This document shows positions 57,336 through 64,000 of a stretch of DNA of 64,000 nucleotides, piece by piece. The notes beneath the pieces are model-generated. The model was not told the origin of the DNA. It saw only the letters and a program-made list of their open reading frames with translations, and ran no database searches. Position 1 is the stretch's first letter. The number at the start of each line of letters is the position of its first letter. The stretch comes from Parvularcula sp. Lineage in GTDB: Bacteria; Pseudomonadota; Alphaproteobacteria; Caulobacterales; Parvularculaceae. Location of the stretch: positions 60,129-124,128 of the forward strand of contig PAIP01000066.1 of assembly GCA_002704915.1 (NCBI GenBank), in the 5' to 3' direction. Position numbers and translations under genes: made by a program.

Positions 57336-57848
57336 CTATCCTGCGGCCCGGCGCTGGGCGATCTGGGCCGCCGGCCGGCGAACGGACTCGCGCTCGCGGC
57401 GCTGGGGCGGCTGAAACGCCATGCGCGCGTGATAGGTGCAGTAGGACTTTCCGGCGACCGACGGCTGGCCGCAAAAATGGAAATCGTCCTTGGCGGGATC
57501 GCCGATGGGCCATTTGCACATATTGTTTTTGATGGTGTTCACGGTGGTCCGGTCGCCGCTGTCGAGTACGACCGGCGAAATCGAATCCGGCTCCGGGATG
57601 ATGGGGCGCATTTCGCGGCGCTGGGGCTTTTCAACCGGCTCCGCCGCCTCTGCGCGGGGCGCGGCGCTCGGCCCGCAGCCGCGCTGCGGCTTCGCAGGCG
57701 TTGCGCGCCCCGAAAGACCGAGGCGATGCACCTTGCCAATAACAGCATTCCGCGTCACGCCGCCCATCTTGTTGGCGATCTGGGCCGCGGAAAGCCCCTC
57801 GGCCCACAGGGTTTTCAAAAGCTCTACCCGCTCATCCGTCCAAGCCAT
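57336..57848 (-). CDS. gcrA: GcrA-family cell-cycle regulator
   Basis: A 170-aa regulator of the alphaproteobacterial cell cycle that works with sigma70 at methylated GANTC promoters. The N-terminal helix-turn-helix MAWTDERVELLKTLWAEGLS and NAVIGKVHRLGLSGR is characteristic, followed by a Pro/Ala linker and a C-terminal sigma-binding domain (MCKWPIGDP; FCGQPSVAGKSYCTYHARMA). AAGGAGA precedes the ATG. It is convergent with phoB; the AT-rich upstream gap to the ABC permease has no clear GANTC site. Confidence 0.95.
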   Translation of the reverse strand: MAWTDERVELLKTLWAEGLSAAQIANKMGGVTRNAVIGKVHRLGLSGRATPAKPQRGCGPSAAPRAEAAEPVEKPQRREMRPIIPEPDSISPVVLDSGDRTTVNTIKNNMCKWPIGDPAKDDFHFCGQPSVAGKSYCTYHARMAFQPPQRRERESVRRPAAQIAQRRAAG

Positions 57849-58140
57849 GTCGCCCGTCTCCTTGCTCTGTTTCCGGATGACGCTCTGCCGCGTCCGAAAA
57901 ATCTATATCTGGTGGTTAAAAACTGCGCCGCTCCCTGCGCTCCAAAATATAGTATCGTATGAGGACTGAAACACAACATGGCGCCCCCATAAATTTTTGC
58001 CCACCATATGTTGATAATTTGCAATCCTGGACGCTTGAGCGAGCCATCCAAGGGGATGCCGCGGGCTGCGGCGCAGAACAAGGCTTGACGCGCCCGCCCC
58101 TGTGGCGCGAGACATCGTTGCAACGCAAAAAGAAACGCCC

Positions 58141-58998
58141 ATGACCCTTACCGATGAAAACACCGCCGATCAAAGCGCCCTTAACCCGGCTTACGCCTTC
58201 GGGACCCGCCGCTTCGGAGCCGTAAACTGGCTCGGCCTCTGGACACTCTATGTGAAAGAGGTCCGGCGGTTCATGAAAGTCGTCTTTCAGACCGTCATTG
58301 CGCCGGTGATCTCAACCCTGTTGTTCCTGATCGTCTTCACTCAGGCCTTTGGTGGCGTCCGCCCGGACGTCAACGGCGTTCCCTTTGTGGAGTTTCTCGC
58401 GCCCGGCCTTACCATGATGGCTGTACTCACGAATTCCTTCACCAATTCCGGATCGTCCATCATGATTTCCAAGGTTCAGGGCTCCATTGTCGATGTGCTG
58501 ATGCCGCCGCTGTCAGCCGCCGAACTCGCCATCGGCTTCATCGCCGGGGCGGCGACCCGGGGCTTTCTCGTCGGCGCGGTGACGGCAGCGACCTGCGCCG
58601 GCTATATGGCGGTCTACGGAACGCCGCTGGAGATCGCCAATATCTGGGCGATCCTTTATTACGCCGCCGCCGCCGGCGTCATGTTCGGCGCCATCGGCGC
58701 CATCGGCGGCATCTGGGCCGATAAATTCGATCAGATGGCGGCGGTTACGAATTTCGTCATCACGCCGCTGACATTCCTGTCCGGCACATTCTACTCCGTC
58801 GCCAATCTCCCCGAGCCGTTCCGCACCATCAGTCATTACAATCCGGTTTATTATCTGATCGACGGTTTCCGCTCAGGCTTCACGGGCGTCGCCGAAGCGC
58901 CTTTCGCGCTCAGCATCGCCGTCTCCGCCACGCTCGCTTTCGTCTTTGCATTCGCATGCTATCTGCTCATTCGCTCCGGCTACAAGATAATGGACTGA
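58141..58998 (+). CDS. ABC-2 type transporter permease
   Basis: A 285-aa inner-membrane protein with six helices. It has the ABC-2 signature LAPGLTMMAVLTNSFTNSGSS and the NodJ/DrrB-like end PLTFLSGTFYSV followed by NPVYYLIDGFRSG. It would pair with an ATPase that is not in this window. The ATG at 58141 is preferred over a GTG 39 bp upstream. hslO follows after 30 bp. Confidence 0.88.
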   Translation: MTLTDENTADQSALNPAYAFGTRRFGAVNWLGLWTLYVKEVRRFMKVVFQTVIAPVISTLLFLIVFTQAFGGVRPDVNGVPFVEFLAPGLTMMAVLTNSFTNSGSSIMISKVQGSIVDVLMPPLSAAELAIGFIAGAATRGFLVGAVTAATCAGYMAVYGTPLEIANIWAILYYAAAAGVMFGAIGAIGGIWADKFDQMAAVTNFVITPLTFLSGTFYSVANLPEPFRTISHYNPVYYLIDGFRSGFTGVAEAPFALSIAVSATLAFVFAFACYLLIRSGYKIMD

Positions 58999-59028
58999 CG
59001 GCGAAGAAACGCCGCAGAATTCGCCCTG

Positions 59029-59931
59029 ATGGATGATGTCGTACTCCCTTTCCAGATTGCAGACACCGCCGTGCGCGGCCGCGTCGTGCGCCTCTCCGGC
59101 GCCATAGACGGCATATTATCCGCTCACGAATTTCCCGCCGCGGTGTCAGAGCTTTTGGGCGAGGCGGTCGCTCTCGTCGCCATGATGGGAGCGTCGCTGA
59201 AATTCGACGGCAAGCTGATTTTCCAGGCGCAAGGCGCCGGCCCCGTCCCGCTGATCGTCGCAGACTACACCTCGGGCGGCGATCTGCGTGCGACCGCCAA
59301 GGCGGAAGACGCTGAGCTTCCCCGCGGCGCGCGCGCCCTGCTCGGTGACGGATCGATCGTCATGACCATCGATCAGGGCGCAGACATGGATCGCTATCAG
59401 GGCGTGACGCCGATCGAAGGTGAGACCCTTGCCGACATCGCCGCCGCCTATTTCGCCCAGTCCGAACAAATACCCACCATTGTCAAACTCGCGGTCGGAC
59501 GCATCCAGACGCCGGGCGAAGGCGAGCAATGGCGCGCAGGCGGGCTGATGGCGCAGTTCGTGCCCCAAGAAGGCGGGGAGCGCGGGATCGCCTCGGCGCT
59601 TTCGGGCGAGGATAGCGAGGTCTGGGATCGCGCCAGAGCCTTTATCGACACGGTGCAGCCCGATGAGCTTCTCGATCCGTCGATCAGCGCCGAAACGCTT
59701 CTTTATCGCCTTTTCCACGAAGACGGCGTGCGCGTCTTCGACGCCTCGCCGCTGCGCGCAGCCTGTTCCTGCAATGCGGACAAGATTGCAGCAGTGCTGT
59801 CGCGCTATAGCGAGGATGATCTTCAGGATATGGTAGAGCAGGGCGAGATTACGGTGACCTGCGAGTTCTGCCGCAAGGATTACCGGTTCTCGCCAAAAGG
59901 AGAATTGTTGGCCGGTGAGGAAAGCTCGTGA
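59029..59931 (+). CDS. hslO: Redox-regulated holdase chaperone Hsp33
   Basis: A 300-aa chaperone activated by oxidation. The zinc switch cysteines are in AACSCNADK and TCEFCRKDY (CxC...CxxC). The N-terminal substrate-binding domain is full length. It overlaps ppk2 by four bases (GTGA), so both are translated together. Activated Hsp33 holds unfolded proteins during oxidative and heat stress. Confidence 0.96.
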   Translation: MDDVVLPFQIADTAVRGRVVRLSGAIDGILSAHEFPAAVSELLGEAVALVAMMGASLKFDGKLIFQAQGAGPVPLIVADYTSGGDLRATAKAEDAELPRGARALLGDGSIVMTIDQGADMDRYQGVTPIEGETLADIAAAYFAQSEQIPTIVKLAVGRIQTPGEGEQWRAGGLMAQFVPQEGGERGIASALSGEDSEVWDRARAFIDTVQPDELLDPSISAETLLYRLFHEDGVRVFDASPLRAACSCNADKIAAVLSRYSEDDLQDMVEQGEITVTCEFCRKDYRFSPKGELLAGEESS

Positions 59932-60716
59932 AGAAAAAAAAATTCAAGAAAGAGCTTGAAGAACTCGAATTCGAGCTGGCGAAACTGCAAGAAACCGTCG
60001 CTCGCAAGGGCTTGAAGGTCGCCATTATTTTCGAAGGCAGGGACGCGGCCGGCAAAGGCGGCGCCATCAAGACCATCATGCGCCGCATGAACCCGCGCAT
60101 CTGGCGGGTTGTCGCTCTGCCGAAACCCTCGGACCGCGAGCGCACGCAATGGTATTTCGAGCGCTATGTAAAACATCTTCCGTCAGGCGGCGAGATTACG
60201 CTGTTCGACCGGTCATGGTATAATCGCGCCGTCATCGAACCGGTCATGGGGTTTTGCACACAGGAAGAATACGGCCTCTTCATGCGCGAGGTTCCGCAGT
60301 TCGAGAGAATGCTGGTCGAGAGCGGCGTCATCCTGATCAAATTCTGGATTCACGTTTCGCAGGAAGAGCAGGAGAAGCGCTTTCAGGACCGCGCCTGCGA
60401 TCCTCGCAAACGCTGGAAATTGTCGCCTATCGACCTCAAGGGCCGCGAACGCTGGATCGAGGCGACGCAATATCGCGACCAGATGTTCACCCTGACCCAT
60501 ACGACTGACGCACCCTGGCTCGTCGTCGACGGTGACGACAAGGAAAAAGCGCGCCTCAACATCATTCGCGCAATCCTCGACCGCGTGCCTTACGAGTTCA
60601 ACAAGGACGTATTCGATCCGATCGAATTGCCGCCGCGCCCGCCCATCGAGGAAAGCGATTATGACGAGCCCGAGCTGGAAGAGCTCAATCTCGTCACGGA
60701 TTATTACGCCGATTGA
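59928..60716 (+). CDS. ppk2: Polyphosphate kinase 2
   Basis: A 262-aa PPK2-family phosphotransferase that moves phosphate between polyphosphate and nucleoside diphosphates. It has Walker A FEGRDAAGKGGAIKTI, the LPKPSDRERTQWYFERYVKH lid and Walker B LFDRSWYNRA. The start is a GTG overlapping the hslO stop. It encodes one PPK2 domain. The direction of the reaction cannot be read from sequence. Confidence 0.95.
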   Translation: MKKKKFKKELEELEFELAKLQETVARKGLKVAIIFEGRDAAGKGGAIKTIMRRMNPRIWRVVALPKPSDRERTQWYFERYVKHLPSGGEITLFDRSWYNRAVIEPVMGFCTQEEYGLFMREVPQFERMLVESGVILIKFWIHVSQEEQEKRFQDRACDPRKRWKLSPIDLKGRERWIEATQYRDQMFTLTHTTDAPWLVVDGDDKEKARLNIIRAILDRVPYEFNKDVFDPIELPPRPPIEESDYDEPELEELNLVTDYYAD

Positions 60717-60785
60717 AGGCCTTAGCCTTCGCCGGAACCATTAACCAATGCGGCTGTTTCACTCCTATCCGACAAGGAGGGTGTG

Positions 60786-61256
60786 ATGAAATCTTATGCG
60801 TTTGCAGCCTTTGCTGCGCTTGCCATGGCCGGGTGCGCCACCGGCGGATACGGTCCCGTTTATGAGCGGGCGACCTCTCAGTATGATGACGGCTTTTCCG
60901 AGGCGCGCCTCGATGACAATCGCTACCGGGTTCAATACCGCATTGAAAATGGCGACCTGCAACTGGCTCAGGACTGGGCGTTGCGCCGCGCCGCGGAACT
61001 GACGCTCGATCAGCGCTATGACTGGTTCCAGATCATCAGCCGCAACAGCACCTTCCGGGACGACGATTTTCGCCGCTACGAGCCTTATCGCTCCTATAAT
61101 GACCGTTATTATGAACGCCCTCGTTACGATTCACGTTATGACGACGACGCGCTTGTAGTGATCGAAGTCATCATGGGCAATAACCCCCCGCCACGCAGCG
61201 CCAGCGTCTATGAAGCGCGCCGCGTGCTCGATTACACCCGTAGCGGACGCTACTGA
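60786..61256 (+). CDS. CC0125/CC1285-family lipoprotein
   Basis: A 156-aa lipoprotein with lipobox LAMAGC (about Cys17). The core DGFSEARLDDNRYRVQYRIE and the later RRAAELTLDQRYDWFQII match the alphaproteobacterial CC0125/CC1285 family of unknown function. A Tyr/Arg/Asp-rich stretch (RRYEPYRSYNDRYYERPRY) precedes the end. ATG 60786 follows AAGGAGGGTGTG; a GTG one codon earlier is possible. Its stop overlaps the convergent GT2 gene by 7 bp. Confidence 0.9.
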   Translation: MKSYAFAAFAALAMAGCATGGYGPVYERATSQYDDGFSEARLDDNRYRVQYRIENGDLQLAQDWALRRAAELTLDQRYDWFQIISRNSTFRDDDFRRYEPYRSYNDRYYERPRYDSRYDDDALVVIEVIMGNNPPPRSASVYEARRVLDYTRSGRY

Positions 61257-62056
61257 TCAGCCTTTTTTTGTGAAGGAGCGCGCTCCAGCCGTCGGGCGCG
61301 CTCCCACATTTTTACGTCTCTCAGCCAGCGGCCATAAGCCGACATGGAGGCGAGCGCGAAACCATAAACGCCGCCCCGAAAATATTGCTGGAGCAAGTAT
61401 TTTTTTGCGAAATAAAACGGAAACCCAACGACAATACGCAAAGCAAGATAGGGTCTCGATTTCAGCGGCAACGCTTCAGCGCGCACCGTCGAATTGCGGT
61501 TGAGCTTGCCCATGAACTGCGCCGCGCCGGTGAAGGCGTGATGCAGAATCGGCTCTTTCAGCCGCCCGACAGCAACGCCGTCCGGGATTTCAAATTGATC
61601 CCAGGCCTTATGCGCTGGCGCGCGCACGATGCGCCGATCATACAACTTGTGGCGGACCTGAAGCCCGAAATCGCGCCAGGGCTTTCCCACCGGCGGGACC
61701 AGCGCCAGCATGGTGCGGTAAATCTTGTTCGGCGGCGCGCCGCCGGCAAAAAGCCCCGTGATTTCCGCCGCCAGTTCCGGGCTGATGATTTCATCCGCAT
61801 CAAGATCAAGGAGCCAGTCATGGGCGCAGGCGTCTTCGGCGAGACGTTTTTGATGCCCGTTGCCAAGCCACTCATGATCGATAACACGCGCGCCGGCGTT
61901 CTGCGCCAGTTCGATGGTTCCATCGGTCGAACCTGAATCCACCACAACGACTTCATCGGCGACTTGCAACGCCGCGCGCACCACATCGCCGATCATCCGC
62001 GCTTCATTGAGAGTGCGGATATAGGCGGAAACAGGAGGTCGCGAATTGGCAGGCAT
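61250..62056 (-). CDS. Family 2 glycosyltransferase (LPS core-type)
   Basis: A 268-aa enzyme of the WaaE/KdtX-like group. The GT-A core has VSAYIRTLNEARMIGDVVRA, VVVDSGSTDGT and the metal site WLLDLDADEII. The remainder is consistent with a transferase that adds a sugar to the LPS inner core. ATG 62056 gives the usual short N-terminus before the first strand; an ATG at 62098 is an alternative. It follows the second DUF885 gene on the same strand across a terminator. Confidence 0.88.
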   Translation of the reverse strand: MPANSRPPVSAYIRTLNEARMIGDVVRAALQVADEVVVVDSGSTDGTIELAQNAGARVIDHEWLGNGHQKRLAEDACAHDWLLDLDADEIISPELAAEITGLFAGGAPPNKIYRTMLALVPPVGKPWRDFGLQVRHKLYDRRIVRAPAHKAWDQFEIPDGVAVGRLKEPILHHAFTGAAQFMGKLNRNSTVRAEALPLKSRPYLALRIVVGFPFYFAKKYLLQQYFRGGVYGFALASMSAYGRWLRDVKMWERARRLERAPSQKKADQ

Positions 62057-62067
62057 CACCGAGACAT

Positions 62068-62109
62068 AAAAGAAAACGCGCCGCGCGGGAACTCCCATGC
62101 GGCGCGTTC
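62068..62109 (-). terminator. Terminator of the DUF885 lipoprotein gene
   Basis: A 9-bp stem, ACGCGCCGC (62076-62084) with GCGGCGCGT (62099-62107), is followed on the minus strand by TTTCTTTT. It lies just beyond the stop at 62130. Confidence 0.8.
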
Positions 62110-62129
62110 CATAATTTAGCGTTTGCCGC

Positions 62130-63989
62130 TTAGCTAGACTGCTTGTCCGCAATCCAGGCGTCGACATTTTCTTCCAAAATCGCCAGCGGCACGGCGCCAT
62201 TCTTCAGAACGACATCATGGAACTCGCGGATGTCGAACTCATCGCCGAGCGCGCCCTCCGCGCGGCGGCGCAGTTCGAGAATCTTCAACATGCCGATCTT
62301 GTAGGCTGTCGCCTGGCCCGGCATGACGATATAGCGCTCGATCGCCTTGGTGGCGTCGCCTTCAGGGTTTGGCGTATTTTCAAGGAGGTAATTGATCGCC
62401 TCCTCGCGGGTCCAGCGCTTATCGTGAATCCCTGTATCGACCACCAGGCGCGCCGCGCGCCAGAGCTCCATGGCGAGACGTCCGAAATCGGAATAAGGAT
62501 CGGCGTAAAGTCCCATCTCCTTCGGGATGAATTCCGAGTACAAGCCCCAGCCCTCAGTGTAAGCCGTAAAACCGCCGAATTTGCGGAAGCTCGGCACGTC
62601 CTCCAGCTCCTGCGCGATGGCGAGCTGCATATGGTGGCCCGGAATGCCTTCATGATAGGCGAGCGCCTCCATCTGATAGGTGGGCATGTCCGCCATGTTG
62701 TAGAGATTGGCGTAGTAGATGCCGGGGCGCGAACCGTCCGGCGCCGGGCGCTGATAGAAGGCCTTGCCAGCAGCCTGTTCCCGGAACGGCTCCACGCGCT
62801 TGACGATCAACTCGGCCTCCGGCTTGGTCAGGAACAATTCATCAAGGCGTCCGCGCATATTGTCGATAATCGCCGTCGCTTCGGACAGATATTTTTCGCG
62901 GCCTTCATCCGTATTCGGATAAGTAAAGCGCTCATCCGGGTCTTCGCGCATATAGACGAAGAACTCCTGCAAACTGCCGTCGAAACCGACCTCGTTCTTG
63001 ATCTCCTCCATTTCGTCATGAATGCGCGCCACTTCGGCGAGACCGAGATCATGGATCTCCTCGGCGCTCATATCCGTTGTCGTCATCTGGCGCAGCCGGT
63101 TGGCGTAATAGGCCTCGCCGTCAGGCAACTTCCATGCGCCGTCCTCGCCCGTCGCGGTCTCCATCTGTTCTTCGAACATGGCGATCAGCGATTCATAGGC
63201 GGGCTTCACCGAATTCAGCATGGCGTCGATCGCCTGCGACCGGAGGTCTTCCTTCACCTCGTCGCTGACATCGAGCGCATTCACTTTTTTATTGAAGTCT
63301 TCGAGGATCGTTGATGTCTCGCCGCTGTCATCGAAAGGCGCGCCGGAAATGATGTTCTTCGAGGTCGCGATCATTTGCGGATAGGACCATTTGGGCGGAT
63401 TCACGCCATTCTCAAACTGCGCTTCGGCCACGTCCTGATGTTGACCGAGATAGGTCTCAACGCCGCGCAGGCGCGAAATGTAGGCTTCGGCGTCTTCCAG
63501 GGAACTGACGCGATGCTGGTTGATGAGGAAGGCCGGCACGGAGGAATGGGGCCCGCGAAACTGGCTGAATTCGTACCAGTGATTGCGCCAGGGGAAATTG
63601 CGCTTCGTCTGCTCGCCCTCAAATTCGAACAGGCGATAGGAAAGCTGCGCCGAGGAATCGAGCTTGTCGTAATCGAATGTCTCGCGCATATCCGCAAGCG
63701 CCGCCATTTCCATTTCATAGGTCTCGCGCGCAAATTCGTCGGTGGCGTTATCCCACTCGCCATAATTGGTTTTGCGTCCGAGGAAGGTTTGCGCCATGGG
63801 CGAGCGCGCGACGCTCGCCTCAAACTGCTCTTCGAACCAGGCGTTGATCTTTTCAGATTCCGTCTGCGCCGTTTCGTCGGCGGCGGACTGAGAGGGCGCA
63901 CCTTGCGCCGTGGGCTCGCCTTGCTGCCCGCAGGCGGCGAGCGCCGTCAAGGCGACGGCGGCGAGAAGAGATTTGCGGGAAAAAGTCAT
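62130..63989 (-). CDS. DUF885-family metallopeptidase-like lipoprotein
   Basis: A 619-aa paralogue of the gene at 51160-52965. The signal peptide ends in lipobox ALAAC, so it is lipid-anchored, unlike the secreted copy. The zinc motif LAYHEGIPGHHMQLAIAQEL is intact, with YTEGWGLYSEFIPKEMG following. It is monocistronic with its own terminator. The start lies near the window edge. Confidence 0.93.
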   Translation of the reverse strand: MTFSRKSLLAAVALTALAACGQQGEPTAQGAPSQSAADETAQTESEKINAWFEEQFEASVARSPMAQTFLGRKTNYGEWDNATDEFARETYEMEMAALADMRETFDYDKLDSSAQLSYRLFEFEGEQTKRNFPWRNHWYEFSQFRGPHSSVPAFLINQHRVSSLEDAEAYISRLRGVETYLGQHQDVAEAQFENGVNPPKWSYPQMIATSKNIISGAPFDDSGETSTILEDFNKKVNALDVSDEVKEDLRSQAIDAMLNSVKPAYESLIAMFEEQMETATGEDGAWKLPDGEAYYANRLRQMTTTDMSAEEIHDLGLAEVARIHDEMEEIKNEVGFDGSLQEFFVYMREDPDERFTYPNTDEGREKYLSEATAIIDNMRGRLDELFLTKPEAELIVKRVEPFREQAAGKAFYQRPAPDGSRPGIYYANLYNMADMPTYQMEALAYHEGIPGHHMQLAIAQELEDVPSFRKFGGFTAYTEGWGLYSEFIPKEMGLYADPYSDFGRLAMELWRAARLVVDTGIHDKRWTREEAINYLLENTPNPEGDATKAIERYIVMPGQATAYKIGMLKILELRRRAEGALGDEFDIREFHDVVLKNGAVPLAILEENVDAWIADKQSS

Positions 63990-64000
63990 TCAAATGCTCC

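Overview
The window is GC-rich and gene-dense, with short intergenic gaps and no insertion sequence, prophage, CRISPR array or rRNA operon. It reads as the chromosome of an alphaproteobacterium of the Caulobacter-like (CtrA/GcrA) group. The evidence is a GcrA cell-cycle regulator, MmcB with an alphaproteobacterial-type LexA box (GAAC-N7-GAAC), the tsaE-amgK-murU-addB-addA-trxA gene order, a CC0125/CC1285-type lipoprotein, a DUF4908-like protein and a TipF-like degenerate EAL protein. A marine Parvularculaceae/Hyphomonadaceae-type organism would fit, but that placement is only a guess.

Layout. 1-7.7 kb: minus-strand ileS (cut by the window edge), a Tyr/Asp-rich secreted protein, ribF, a HAD hydrolase, a STAS-like protein, a degenerate EAL membrane protein and an OmpA-type lipoprotein. 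7.8-10.1 kb: groES-groEL behind a promoter with a CIRCE operator. 10.2-16.5 kb: a secreted TAP-like alpha/beta hydrolase with membrane helices at its C-terminus, a LysM lipoprotein, a MarC protein and two exported proteins. 16.6-19.4 kb: polyhydroxybutyrate synthesis (phaB, phaA, divergent phaR). 19.4-22.2 kb: a GGDEF/EAL protein and two small unknowns, one with a perfect CtrA box upstream. 22.3-30.5 kb: envelope glycosylation (two GT2 enzymes, two GT39/ArnT-like integral membrane transferases, an O-antigen-ligase-like protein) joined to thrS and an ATP-grasp gene. 32.0-35.2 kb: two tandem, atypical tRNA-like genes, a 0.6 kb gap, a cytoplasmic SPFH/slipin protein and a secreted protein with a duplicated C-terminal module. 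35.2-39.6 kb: yidD, trpA-accD-folC, trxA. 39.6-48.4 kb: the tsaE-amgK-murU-addB-addA operon (cell-wall recycling and double-strand-break repair). 48.5-57.3 kb: ferredoxin, mmcB, a soluble sugar dehydrogenase, a DUF885 peptidase-like protein, DUF547, then phoR-phoU-phoB with a Pho box but no pst genes. 57.3-64 kb: gcrA, an ABC-2 permease, hslO overlapping ppk2, a lipoprotein, a GT2 enzyme and a second DUF885 lipoprotein.

Most of the window is housekeeping. The most interesting segment is 32.0-34.1 kb. The two tRNA-like RNAs depart from canonical tRNA in ways that argue against ordinary decoding, and they precede a cytoplasmic band-7/slipin gene. This matches the proposed bacterial RNA-repair or RNA-scaffold modules in which SPFH/Band-7 proteins are paired with a tRNA-like non-coding RNA (comparative genomics by Burroughs and Aravind, recalled from memory). 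No RNA ligase such as RtcB is present here, so this copy would be an orphan or would act in trans.
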